Part shown: positions 30,847 to 40,135 of the stretch, piece by piece
How positions within the stretch are numbered: position 1 is the stretch's first letter
Layout: every line of letters starts with the position of its first letter
Origin: Caryophanales bacterium UBA743
Lineage (GTDB): Bacteria > Bacillota_I > Bacilli_A > RFN20 > CAG-826
Reading direction: 5' to 3'
DNA length: 41,426 nucleotides
NCBI GenBank assembly: GCA_002297365.1
Contig: DBKT01000003.1
Coordinates: forward strand, 1 to 41,426
The notes under the pieces: model-generated
Databases searched by the model: none
What the model was told of the DNA's origin: nothing
Seen by the model: only the letters and a program-made list of their open reading frames with translations
Translations under genes and position numbers: made by a program

Positions 30847-33800
30847 AATTCTTTCTTTGTAGGAATCTCTTTGGTCTGACATTTCAAAATGGAGAGCAAA
30901 TAAAGAGAGATATCGCTTTCCTTAACGTGGAATATCTCTTGAATGTTTCTTTGATAGGCATGGAGTTGGTTGACATATTCAGGATCGTCGATATCGGTCG
31001 TTTTATAATCGACGATGTATATATGTCCGTTCTTGACGAAAAGCAAATCAATGAATCCCGTCGTTTGATATAAGCGATCAAAATACCCGTATTCCTGATG
31101 AAGCTCATCCGCAGATAGAGCCTCTTGCATCAAAGGCAATTGGATTAGCCTTTCTATGATTGCTTGCTCTTTCGCCTCTTGAATATAGGAAAGGTCAGGA
31201 TGAGAGAAATCAAAAAGCTCCAAAAGACGATGCAAATGAGTTCCCCGCGCAAGGTTTTCTTTTATTTCTTCATCCTCGAAGACAGGAGAGGTTTTTGACG
31301 CGCGTCGCTTTTCCTTGATGGGGAAAACAATCTCTTCATCGTTTTTCCTTTTTCCTTCCGGCTTATCTAACGGAGGAAGAAGGATCTCTTTGTCTTTATC
31401 GCTTACAATCAATTCCTTCTTTTCCACGCGATCAAGGAAATCATCCGTTTGGTAGGAAAGAGAGGAAAAAGAATCTATGTTGCCAAAAACTTTGGCGAAA
31501 ACAGAGGCAAAGGCTAAAGGAACATCTTTTTTGGCTTTCGTTCCTTTGAAATAGTTGTAATTTTTCTTAGATAAGGCTTCGCCAAATTTCTTCAAGAGAT
31601 CAATAAGTTCCTCACGGGAATAATGCTGATACATCGTCTCATCTTCTTTTTGGCTTTCCTTATGGTCGTTTTCTTCTGCATTTTCATCAGAGCCCGATGA
31701 ATCTAGGTCGTCTTCCTCGTCTTCTAAAGAAGTCTCGTCGTTTTTATTGTTCGCAAAGAAAGAGAGATATTCTTCAAAATTCTTCACTCCGATATTGGTG
31801 TGAAAGGCATCATACAAGCAAGCAAGGGTATCCAAATCTTGAGCTTTAGTTTGGAAGAAAGAAAGATAGTAATCGAAAATGGATTGCTTGATGGAATCGA
31901 TGGCTCTTTCTAAAGCGTTTCGTATGCCGTCTAAATAATATTTTTCAGTCAGATATCGATACAGGTCTCCCCTATCTTTCAATAAAGAAGGATCCAAAGG
32001 CATATGCATTTTCTTTGTGGCATTCAGGAGCTCTTGGTAAAGATTGTATTGTTCTTCCTTGATGGCGCCCTTAGAAAGCATTTCCTTTAAAAAATCTTCA
32101 TTCAGTTTGTAATAGTGAGGGCAATAATCAAGCATACCATAGAGGGTTTCGCATTTTTTATCCGCTTCTTCCCCCTTATAATCGTCCCCAACAAGGAAGA
32201 TGGTGTTTTCCGCTCGCGTTAGGGCAACATAGAAAAGACGCACATGCTCATCCCTGTCTGTCCCGTTGGAATTTGGGGCGTTTTGGGCAACCAAATAAGG
32301 AATCGGGTAGATGGTTTCCTCTTTCTTTTCCAAAGGCAAATCCGCGTTAGGCAAAAGAATCCCGTAATCTTGGCTAAAAAGATAGTCTGGCTTGCTTAAG
32401 CCACTTCCAACAGACATTTCATTGAAAGAGCATGGCATGTAAACAATCTTTCTTTCAAGACCCTTCGACGCGTGTATGGTCATCATGTCCACGGCATCTT
32501 GCGTCTGAAAAATGCTAGAGGAATCCAAATCCAAGTCGTATTTGTTGATATTGTTCAAAAGAAGGACAAAATCATCCAAGCCTTCCCCGGCTTGTTCGCT
32601 TGCTAAAATAAGCTGGTGGATGGATTCGATTTTAGAAATAACGTCATCGACATTTCCTATTAAATAAAGTCTGTCAATCACATGAAAAGTATTCAGCAAA
32701 TCTAAGAAAATATCATTAAAAGACGCATCCCTATTACGTTCCGCAAAAGCAATTAAATCCTGCCAAAGAGGATCTTTTTTCATTAAAAGAAGATCGTCAA
32801 GTTTTTCTGGATCCTTAAAGGAAATGAGATCATAGAGTTTTTCATCCGTATAGGAATAAGCATAGCTCCGGGCGATAGAAACAAAAAGATGTTTGATTTC
32901 ATTTATGTCGTTGCTGTTATGAAAAAGAAGAGCGGTCATTTTGACAAGAGATTGCAAAAGAATAATGGCATCAACGTCTTTAAGGTCGCTAGAAATAACG
33001 TTATTTAAGGGGATTCCTGCTTGGTTAAACAGTTTTTGGTAGAGGCCAAAGCCGCTTTTTTTACGCATAAGAATAGCGAAATCCTGATATTTGCAAGGGC
33101 GAACCTTTTCTCTTCCCTCACGGTCATAGACCTTGTATCCTTCCTTTACCTTCTTTTGAATATCCTTGATAATCGCAGTCGCTTCCCACAATTTGAAATA
33201 AGCGTTTTTCGGTCCTTTTGCCGCCGTCCAATCATCTTTGTTTTCGCTCTTAGAAACGATCCGATATACGCCGAAATTGTCATACGCTTCCGAATAAAGG
33301 TTTACTTTTCTATCGTATTGAAGCTGTTCCATTTCATCTTTATAGGTGATAGAACCATGCTCAAGAGTCATATAGTTATCGAAGATATAATTGATATCGT
33401 GGAGGAGGCCGGGTCCTGAACGGTAATTTTTGTTCATGGCGATGACTTCATGCTCCTCATTTTTATCTTTGTATTTTTCTTGTCGTGCCCTAAATAAGGC
33501 AACATTGGAATTTCGGAAAGCATAGATGGATTGTTTCGCGTCACCTACGCAAAACAAGTGGGAACGCTCACCTTTTTGGTTTTTCCTCATAAGGGAATCA
33601 AGGAAAGCTTCTTGAAGATCGTTTGTATCTTGATATTCATCGACCATGATGTATTTAAAACGTTGGCGAACTTCTTCGGCTATATCGGAATATTTTTCAT
33701 CCGTTAATAAGGACAATGCTAAAGTTGATACATCGGAAAAAGTGAAGAAATTGTTTGCTTTTTTGTATTTCCAAAGACGTTCATCGAGTCTGTCAACGAT

Positions 33801-34883
33801 CTCGATTAAAAGCTTTGTGTCAGGCGCAAGAGAAAGAAAGAATTCCCATTCTTCATCTAAATCTTCATGGACAGAAAGAACGTCAGCAAGATAAGGCTGG
33901 TTCTTCTTATTCGAAGAGACAAGCAAGAGTTTCATTTCTTTGAAGATGTCGTTCTTTTTATCAGAGATCAGGAGCTCTTCGTTTTTTAGAAGAGCATGGA
34001 CATCCTTAAGAAAATCTTTTGGAGAATCGTTTAAAAGAGGCAAAAGCCCTTTTTTGTAGAGAGCTTCCGCGCTTTTATTCTCCGAGAAATCAAGGTTCTT
34101 AATATCCCATTCAAAATTCGTTTCAGTCTGAAAGAAAGTGTCTAAGCGATTGAGATAATTCCTAGGATCTTTGAGAAGGTGAGCGTCAATATTTTCTTCC
34201 ACGGTGATATTTGGGCAAGATAAACGAAGGTAGCATTCATAGATAGTTTGAACGATTTGTTTTTTCGCATTTTCGACAAAAGAGGCGACACATGTATCAA
34301 AAAACTCACGCGTTAGGAATTTTTTATCATAATTTGAAAGGAACTCTTTTTTCTTTGAAGGTATAAGTTTCCCAAGGTCTTCGTCTAACAAAAGGATGTT
34401 ATTTTTTATCCAAGAGTCATCCTTCATTTCATGTTTTTTCAAGATTTCAACGATGCGCTCTCTTTGAAGGGGGTCCGCATAATATTCATTTAGAATTTCA
34501 TCTAGGAACTGATTTCGTTTTGCTTCGATTACGGAAGCGTCCGCCACGACAATATGATCGGAGAGCCCTAAACGCGGGGCGTATTTCTTTACCAAATAGG
34601 AAGAAAAAGAATCGAATGTCTGAATATGGGCGGAATACATCTCATTGACGCGGGGATAGGCGCCTTTTAAGTCTTTGATAATCCTGCTTTTCATTTCATG
34701 GGCAGCATTATCCGTAAAAGTTAAAACCAAAAGTTCGGAAGGTTCGATTTGCCCGCTCGTCAAAAGATTAAAAACGCGACGAGAAAGGGTTTTCGTTTTG
34801 CCACTTCCAGCTCCCGCCGAAATCAATATGTCTTCGTTCATCGAGGCCTCGATAGCGGCCGCTTGTTCATCGTTGAATGGCAT
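30843..34883 (-). CDS. addA: ATP-dependent helicase/nuclease subunit AddA (RexA)
   Basis: 1346-residue UvrD/SF1 helicase with a C-terminal nuclease, the motor of the AddAB complex that resects double-strand breaks for homologous recombination. Walker A AGAGSGKT at 18-25, LVLTFTDNAAHEMK (motif Ia), VDEYQDTNDLQ (motif II), GDAKQSIYAFR (III), MTIHASKGLE (V), and the RecB-type nuclease core GTHLHRLLELF ... HIYIVDYKTTD near the C-terminus. A long acidic linker (about 1055-1090, many Glu/Asp) precedes the nuclease domain. AGGAG precedes ATG 34883, which follows the addB stop by 1 bp. Confidence 0.96.
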   Translation of the reverse strand: MPFNDEQAAAIEASMNEDILISAGAGSGKTKTLSRRVFNLLTSGQIEPSELLVLTFTDNAAHEMKSRIIKDLKGAYPRVNEMYSAHIQTFDSFSSYLVKKYAPRLGLSDHIVVADASVIEAKRNQFLDEILNEYYADPLQRERIVEILKKHEMKDDSWIKNNILLLDEDLGKLIPSKKKEFLSNYDKKFLTREFFDTCVASFVENAKKQIVQTIYECYLRLSCPNITVEENIDAHLLKDPRNYLNRLDTFFQTETNFEWDIKNLDFSENKSAEALYKKGLLPLLNDSPKDFLKDVHALLKNEELLISDKKNDIFKEMKLLLVSSNKKNQPYLADVLSVHEDLDEEWEFFLSLAPDTKLLIEIVDRLDERLWKYKKANNFFTFSDVSTLALSLLTDEKYSDIAEEVRQRFKYIMVDEYQDTNDLQEAFLDSLMRKNQKGERSHLFCVGDAKQSIYAFRNSNVALFRARQEKYKDKNEEHEVIAMNKNYRSGPGLLHDINYIFDNYMTLEHGSITYKDEMEQLQYDRKVNLYSEAYDNFGVYRIVSKSENKDDWTAAKGPKNAYFKLWEATAIIKDIQKKVKEGYKVYDREGREKVRPCKYQDFAILMRKKSGFGLYQKLFNQAGIPLNNVISSDLKDVDAIILLQSLVKMTALLFHNSNDINEIKHLFVSIARSYAYSYTDEKLYDLISFKDPEKLDDLLLMKKDPLWQDLIAFAERNRDASFNDIFLDLLNTFHVIDRLYLIGNVDDVISKIESIHQLILASEQAGEGLDDFVLLLNNINKYDLDLDSSSIFQTQDAVDMMTIHASKGLERKIVYMPCSFNEMSVGSGLSKPDYLFSQDYGILLPNADLPLEKKEETIYPIPYLVAQNAPNSNGTDRDEHVRLFYVALTRAENTIFLVGDDYKGEEADKKCETLYGMLDYCPHYYKLNEDFLKEMLSKGAIKEEQYNLYQELLNATKKMHMPLDPSLLKDRGDLYRYLTEKYYLDGIRNALERAIDSIKQSIFDYYLSFFQTKAQDLDTLACLYDAFHTNIGVKNFEEYLSFFANNKNDETSLEDEEDDLDSSGSDENAEENDHKESQKEDETMYQHYSREELIDLLKKFGEALSKKNYNYFKGTKAKKDVPLAFASVFAKVFGNIDSFSSLSYQTDDFLDRVEKKELIVSDKDKEILLPPLDKPEGKRKNDEEIVFPIKEKRRASKTSPVFEDEEIKENLARGTHLHRLLELFDFSHPDLSYIQEAKEQAIIERLIQLPLMQEALSADELHQEYGYFDRLYQTTGFIDLLFVKNGHIYIVDYKTTDIDDPEYVNQLHAYQRNIQEIFHVKESDISLYLLSILKCQTKEIPTKKEL

Positions 34884-34884
34884 A

Positions 34885-37383
34885 TCAATTCGTCTCCTTT
34901 TTCTCTGTAGGGAAATGTTGTTTTATTTCTTTTACGTAGCTCTTAAAATCGTTCGCGTCGTGATAGCAGACATCTTTATATAAACAATATTGGCAGGAAG
35001 ACATCTTTGGATTCGTTCCTTTAAGGTTTCTTCTTGGCGAAGGAGAGATAGGGAATTTGCAGCTTTTGATATTCTCAATCGTCTGAATCATGCTTTGGAT
35101 GGCGTCCTCGACGAGCATGTGCAGATTATAGAGAGGGAAATCTTTCTTTTTCTTATTTACTTTGCTCAAGATGAAGTTGTCGTGGCAATCCTCTTCCTCG
35201 CCGATAAAAAGCTTACCTTTGGAAAGATAGGTCCCCCCATATTTATTGAATTTATCTTCATCTAAATTCACGCTGGTGACGTCAAAAGAAACGTAATAAT
35301 CTTTGCTATCTAAAAAGAGGCCGCGTAGTTTTGTATTCGCCAAAACGCCATTTTCAGAAAGAAGGGAAGATGAATCGTCCCTAAAGAAGGATTTTGCTGT
35401 TGAAGCATAAACGGTCTGAATGCCAAAGCCGCCAAATCGGCTTCCTTCCAGAAAAGCTTTAAAAGGAGCGCTATGCATTCTTTCTAAGCCAACGTTTTTC
35501 AAGGCGTAATAATAAAGAGGGAGCTGGACGGAGGAGCCTAAGAAAACATTCTCCGGAATAAAGGATTCTCCCCCTGATTTATAATCGATGATCGTATAGT
35601 AGGTTTTCCCTTTGTATTCTGTGAGAACCAATTTATCAATTTTGCCATTAAAGGCATAATGGGTCCCCTCTTTTCCTTTTAAAGTGAAGGAAATGCTAAG
35701 TTCAGAATCGTTTGGAATTTCATGAAGGTGCATAGCTCCATTATGAGTTCTAAAAATAGGTATGATGCGTTTCAAGCGGTGATGAAGGATGGCTAAGCAC
35801 ACTTCTTCATAAGGACCATAAGGATAGGAGTCTTTCTCGCAAGATTTTTTATAGCCTTCTTTGGCTCTGGCCCATTCCTTTTCAAAATCGTATTCTTTAT
35901 GGAAAAGATGCTCGCAGAGAGTATGAATCAATGTGCCATTATAGCGAAGATGGGGATCGGTTTCTTTCAAAGGAAGAACCTTCTTCAGATAGTAAGCGAA
36001 GGGGCAACGGATATAACTTTCTAAATCCGTCAGATAATAAGGTTTATCTTTTGGAAGAATGTCTCCTTCAACTCCCTTGAAAGAGTGATCGTAGCTTCGA
36101 ATATCGCCATGCCTTTTGTAATAAAAGGATTTATCCAATTGGTTGGCAAGATAGATTTTTTCAGCTGAAGATGTATAGCATCCTCCCTCATCGTTCTTAT
36201 AAAGTTGGATTTTCTTCCCCCAATCTAGCTCTTCAATAAACTCGGAGTCAAAAAGCTTTTCATTTAAATGTTGGCGAACACGCGATAAAAGAACAATGTT
36301 GTTGTATTTGAGATAATTGAGTTTTAAGCGAGAATCGATAGCGGTTTTAGCAAAAGAGGTATTCACTCCGAGTTTCAGCAATTCTTGGTCTGGGAGAGCG
36401 TCTTTGTCACTTTCGATGTGGTAAAAAACGTCATGTTTGAAATTCGTCACATAATATTCCGTTTCAGGGTCTAAATAAAAAGAGGTCGTTGTTAAAAGAC
36501 CGCTCTCGGCATCTTCTTCTTTCAAATAGGTGTCAGAAAGAATTTCAAGAAGATTGGAATAGGCAAAAGGAAAGGACTTAAACTGATTCAAACGATATTT
36601 TTGAATGAGAGTTTTCAAAGAAAAGAGAGATGGATCGTCCGTTTCCTCGTCGGAAATGGCAAAATCCCTGTTTTCAAAGATTTGTTTCGCCTTCTTGTTT
36701 ACGTTAGGAAAGGAGAGAAGGCTTCTCTTAGAAAGAAGAGATATAGGCAAACGGAATAGTTTGGAACAAAAATTCATGTAAAAACGATCCGCTTCATCGC
36801 TATAGACAATCTGGATTTTGTCTTTCTTTTCCGGATGGGAAAGAATTTCATCGCGAATGTGGGAATAAAGATAAATGTATTGAGTGAATTTATCGGGAAA
36901 ATAAAGAATGTTCGGAGAAGAAAAACGCTCATTCGGGGAAACACCCAAATCCGCGAGAGAAATATCTATATCGTCTAAGGAAATACGATAGCGCTTAGCA
37001 AAGCAATGAAGTTCGAAATCTTCTTTCATTTCAAGAAAAAGAAGATGATTTCTTTTTATTTCTGTTAAACCATACGGAACGTAAGAAAAAAGATCTGAAG
37101 GAATCTTCTCACAGAGTTTCCTCGCTTTTTGATTTTTTGATAAGTCCCCTATCTGAATAATATGAAGAAATTTTTTTGCTAAAGAATAATCAACCCCCTC
37201 ATCTTCATCAATTAAATAAGGAATTGGATCTTCTTTGAAAGAAAAAGAGAGCAAACTAAAAAAGTCGCTCTTTTCAATGAATTTCAAAGAAAGATTCGGA
37301 TGAGCCCTTTTGAAAGAGAAAAGCAAAGGAAAGTATTCTTTCCTAGTGACGATAAGATATCGTTCTTTCTCTTTTAGAATCAT
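34885..37383 (-). CDS. rexB: ATP-dependent nuclease subunit AddB/RexB
   Basis: 832 residues, shorter than B. subtilis AddB and nearer the RexB type. The N-terminal half is the inactivated helicase scaffold. The nuclease core is visible as KIDKLVLTEYKG and YYTIIDYKSGGES near residue 610. Iron-sulfur cysteines: one in SYIRCPFAYYLKK before the nuclease, three in SCQYCLYKDVCYH near the end, as in AddB/RexB [4Fe-4S] proteins. No canonical Walker A motif seen at the N-terminus, which would suit RexB. Start ATG 37383 is preferred to 37407: it has AGGGGG upstream, and the promoter places the transcript start near 37407. First gene of the operon. Confidence 0.9.
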   Translation of the reverse strand: MILKEKERYLIVTRKEYFPLLFSFKRAHPNLSLKFIEKSDFFSLLSFSFKEDPIPYLIDEDEGVDYSLAKKFLHIIQIGDLSKNQKARKLCEKIPSDLFSYVPYGLTEIKRNHLLFLEMKEDFELHCFAKRYRISLDDIDISLADLGVSPNERFSSPNILYFPDKFTQYIYLYSHIRDEILSHPEKKDKIQIVYSDEADRFYMNFCSKLFRLPISLLSKRSLLSFPNVNKKAKQIFENRDFAISDEETDDPSLFSLKTLIQKYRLNQFKSFPFAYSNLLEILSDTYLKEEDAESGLLTTTSFYLDPETEYYVTNFKHDVFYHIESDKDALPDQELLKLGVNTSFAKTAIDSRLKLNYLKYNNIVLLSRVRQHLNEKLFDSEFIEELDWGKKIQLYKNDEGGCYTSSAEKIYLANQLDKSFYYKRHGDIRSYDHSFKGVEGDILPKDKPYYLTDLESYIRCPFAYYLKKVLPLKETDPHLRYNGTLIHTLCEHLFHKEYDFEKEWARAKEGYKKSCEKDSYPYGPYEEVCLAILHHRLKRIIPIFRTHNGAMHLHEIPNDSELSISFTLKGKEGTHYAFNGKIDKLVLTEYKGKTYYTIIDYKSGGESFIPENVFLGSSVQLPLYYYALKNVGLERMHSAPFKAFLEGSRFGGFGIQTVYASTAKSFFRDDSSSLLSENGVLANTKLRGLFLDSKDYYVSFDVTSVNLDEDKFNKYGGTYLSKGKLFIGEEEDCHDNFILSKVNKKKKDFPLYNLHMLVEDAIQSMIQTIENIKSCKFPISPSPRRNLKGTNPKMSSCQYCLYKDVCYHDANDFKSYVKEIKQHFPTEKKETN

Positions 37384-37413
37384 GCTCCTCCCCCTATGAA
37401 ATTCCATAGGGAA

Positions 37414-37442
37414 ATTATATCTTTTTCATAAGGAGAGGTTAA
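37414..37442 (-). promoter_or_regulatory. Promoter of the addB-addA operon
   Basis: -10 TATAAT (complement of 37414-37419), 17-bp spacer, -35 TTAACC (complement of 37437-37442). Transcription would begin near 37407. Confidence 0.6.
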
Positions 37443-37455
37443 CGAGGAAGATGTT

Positions 37456-37815
37456 TTATTTCTTCTTGGAATGAGAAGTTTTCTTTTTCGCATTCTTGCG
37501 AGCGAGAGCAAATGCCTCTTCAACAAAACGCTCCTCATCTCTCTTTTTCCTTAGGGCGAGAAGCTCTTCTTTGGCTTTCTTTTCTTCGAGAAACAAAACA
37601 GAACGAATCTCCGCCAAAAGATTCTCATCCTTCAGTAGAAGGGAACCTTCTTCTTTAAAGGAATCAAAGGAGAAAAAATGTTGTTTTTCATCTTCTCCCT
37701 TACCAACTAGATAACGACCATCTAAATTAACGGAGACAATAGTTCCATTTTCAGTTGACGAACATTTAGCTTTTTTCCAAATGTATTCTTTCCCCTCAAG
37801 TTGTTGGAAATCCAT
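37456..37815 (-). CDS. Small hypothetical protein with Lys-rich tail (119 aa)
   Basis: 119 residues with AAGAGG about 10 nt before ATG 37815. The N-terminal half is beta-like (TENGTIVSVNLDGRYLVGKGE, FFSFDSF). The C-terminal half is a charged helix (EEKKAKEELLALRKKRDEERF) ending in a very basic KNAKKKTSHSKKK tail that could bind nucleic acid. No family recognised. It lies just upstream of addB, in the same direction, but addB has its own promoter in between. Confidence 0.65.
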   Translation of the reverse strand: MDFQQLEGKEYIWKKAKCSSTENGTIVSVNLDGRYLVGKGEDEKQHFFSFDSFKEEGSLLLKDENLLAEIRSVLFLEEKKAKEELLALRKKRDEERFVEEAFALARKNAKKKTSHSKKK

Positions 37816-38142
37816 TCTATTTTGACCTCTTTTCGATTCTATTTTATCATTAAATGATATTTTTTTAAATTAAATTGACTGTTATAAAAATAGGTTGTCA
37901 AGAAAATAGAGATCTTTCTTACCCTTTCTTCTATTAGAAGAATTTTCAAAACGGAGGTGAAGAAATCTTTTTGCATTATCTCAATGTGCTCCCTCGCTCA
38001 AGCGGAGTTTTTCCGATCTGAAAAAATATTTTTCAGAGGATTAGAAAGAAGACCTTCCAAAAAATGGTGGCGATAAAGGATGTCTCTCTTATCGAAAAAT
38101 CCTCAAATCGGATTCTTTATAAAGTCGCTTTGCTTTTTTATT
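37816..38142. other. Intergenic region with hairpins
   Basis: No gene seen. It contains the perfect palindrome TCTGAAAAA-ATA-TTTTTCAGA (38017-38037), a GC-containing hairpin just left of it, and the terminator of the M6 protease gene at 38095-38117. A TTGACT at about 37875 could be a -35 box on the plus strand, but no gene follows. Confidence 0.5.
38095..38117 (-). terminator. Terminator of the M6 protease gene
   Basis: On the minus strand AAGAATCC, loop GATTTGA, GGATTTTT: an 8-bp stem with one G-T pair, running into the U-run. It starts 26 bp after the stop codon. Confidence 0.6.
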
Positions 38143-40086
38143 TCAATTTAAGGTTTTAACAAAGCGAATGGTGATTTTGTCGTCACTTTGATAAGAAACG
38201 AAAAAATTGTATTCCAGCTCGCTTCCATCGTTGAAGGTATTCTTCAAAGGGAAACAGCTTTCCATTTTGCTCATCGAAAAGCCATTGTTCTGGCAACCAT
38301 ATTCTTCTAAGCCCATAAGCACGTCAGAGGATCCTAGATTCTTGCACGTCTTGGAACGAGTTGTCGTTTGGAAAAGGCTTCCATCTCCCGAGGCCGGTAT
38401 CAAAGTTGTTTCTTTAAAAGAGCTTTTGTTTACAAGCCGATGGTTCTTCACCTCTATCGAATAAGCGTTCGTATTGCTGGTTGCTTGATAAGCGTAATCG
38501 CTCACGATTTTATTATTTGAATCCACTTCCAGCGTGTTTAAAACATCGTCAGTGTAATTGTATTTTTCTCTTGTCAATTCTTCAGTCAATTTATCGTATG
38601 TTGATCCGACCTTGTTAAAAAGTCTTTCGTCAACATGGGTAATTTGAAGCCCGCGATAGGAATAAGTTCCGCCCGTTCCGTACCCGGAAGCAAGCTTCCA
38701 CTCTGGATAACCTTGAGAGTCTTGTTCATTTAAACCCGTTGGGGTGTAATACGAAAGCATGAGATATTCATCATACGGCGTTCCATTCCATGGATCAAAA
38801 GCGGTGTCTCTTAGAAGAATGCAATCCCCAGAGGAAGAAAATGAATTCAAAGTGATCTCAAAATCGTTTAGTTTCCCATCGATCACCATGGGATTGACCC
38901 AGCCTAAAAGATATTTCGAATAGGCAGAATGATCGCCGATGTTAAGCTCCATCATATCCGCCCCGCCCATTGGATAAGAGGCCCGATTATAATCATAGAA
39001 ATCATTTAAGCCGAGCATATGCCCTGTTTCATGCACTAAAGTATGCGTGTCGATATTGGTGGAATAATATCCATTCATCAATTGGCTGATATTGCTCCAT
39101 AAATAACGTCTTGTCTGGGGTTTTGAAACGTCTTCTTCGCTATAGGTATAGCAAGAGGTGAAATTCCACCAGATTGCCGATCCCATGCCATTGCCAGAAT
39201 AATAATTTCTTGATGATTTATAAATGATTTCTATGCCATCTAGATAGCCGTCTTTATCAGAATCGTATAAAGTCCTGTCCCAATCCTTATGTGTGTTAAA
39301 AACGCTCTCTACGGCCTCTTGCACGACCTTCCCAGAAATGCTTGGGTTTGCATTATACGCTTTTTGAATTCCAGCCTCCGTATAGGTTGAGCGATAGCTT
39401 TCCGTCACGACGCCGCTAATCCGCAATCTTCCATAAGAAGACGTTTCATAATAGGAAGACAACGACTCCCAACCCGTTTCGCTTTTTTCTCCGAAAAAGC
39501 CTTTTTCAATAGCTTGGAGCTCGTTTTCGTTAAAAGATGGTCCATCGGAAAAGGTCAAAGGAATCACAAGAAGATGAACCTCTCCAAAAGAAGGCATCTT
39601 GCCTTTTCCTAAAGCCCCGGCGTTAATTACATTCTGCAAGGCGTATTTTTGACGCTCTTCGTCGCTTATTTTGTAGTAGCCGTTTTTTTCCTTGGCTGCC
39701 GTTGGGCTTCCTTTAACAACCTCAAAGTTTTTTTCGAAGGAAAGGCCATTTTTCCTCGCTTTAAAGACATAATTGCCTTCTTCTAGCAAAAGATCGTAGA
39801 GGGAAAAGCTTTTATCACCCTTATACAAGCTTGTCCAAGCTAAAGAGCTAAGAGGAATTTCCTCTCCGTTTAAATAAATCGTCGGGGAGACGCCTTGGAT
39901 GAAATTTTGCCCGAGAGTTATTTTTCTAGAAGCAAAGGAAAAATAAAGGCCTTCTTGAGGGATGCTTTCCTCCTCACTCGAGAAAAAAGAAGAATCTTCA
40001 AGAGATTGATCGGTGTTTCTAAAACAAGAGCAAAGGAAAGGCAAAAAGAGGAGGCAAGATTTGATAAAACGTTTTTTTGAGCGCAT
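38143..40086 (-). CDS. M6 family metalloprotease lipoprotein
   Basis: 647-residue exported zinc protease related to immune inhibitor A. The start is placed at ATG 40086 because it gives a clear lipoprotein signal, MRSKKRFIKSCLLFLPFLCSC with Cys21; a longer reading to 40308 would run through the upstream gene. The catalytic motif is HETGH (first His at 352) followed by MLGLNDFYDY and a Met-turn-like PMGGADMMELN. A DSDKDGYLDG Ca-binding-like loop lies near 275-284. The N-terminal 130 residues form a small beta domain and the C-terminal part a further beta domain. Expected to degrade extracellular proteins at the cell surface, which could feed the peptide importer. The RBS is weak and a hairpin sits just upstream. 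Confidence 0.9.
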   Translation of the reverse strand: MRSKKRFIKSCLLFLPFLCSCFRNTDQSLEDSSFFSSEEESIPQEGLYFSFASRKITLGQNFIQGVSPTIYLNGEEIPLSSLAWTSLYKGDKSFSLYDLLLEEGNYVFKARKNGLSFEKNFEVVKGSPTAAKEKNGYYKISDEERQKYALQNVINAGALGKGKMPSFGEVHLLVIPLTFSDGPSFNENELQAIEKGFFGEKSETGWESLSSYYETSSYGRLRISGVVTESYRSTYTEAGIQKAYNANPSISGKVVQEAVESVFNTHKDWDRTLYDSDKDGYLDGIEIIYKSSRNYYSGNGMGSAIWWNFTSCYTYSEEDVSKPQTRRYLWSNISQLMNGYYSTNIDTHTLVHETGHMLGLNDFYDYNRASYPMGGADMMELNIGDHSAYSKYLLGWVNPMVIDGKLNDFEITLNSFSSSGDCILLRDTAFDPWNGTPYDEYLMLSYYTPTGLNEQDSQGYPEWKLASGYGTGGTYSYRGLQITHVDERLFNKVGSTYDKLTEELTREKYNYTDDVLNTLEVDSNNKIVSDYAYQATSNTNAYSIEVKNHRLVNKSSFKETTLIPASGDGSLFQTTTRSKTCKNLGSSDVLMGLEEYGCQNNGFSMSKMESCFPLKNTFNDGSELEYNFFVSYQSDDKITIRFVKTLN

Positions 40087-40090
40087 AAAT

Positions 40091-40107
40091 GGGTTCCCTA
40101 AGAACCC
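40091..40107 (-). promoter_or_regulatory. Hairpin directly before the M6 protease start
   Basis: GGGTTC-CCTAA-GAACCC, 4 bp upstream of ATG 40086, covering the place where the RBS should be. It could limit translation, or weakly terminate transcripts coming from the AEC gene. Confidence 0.45.
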
Positions 40108-40135
40108 GTTAATGATACTCAATAAAGAAGGATAA

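Noticed and set aside
33021..33419. Plus-strand frame of 132 codons inside addA
   Set aside because: Antisense shadow of the helicase gene, which has all its motifs in the minus-strand frame.
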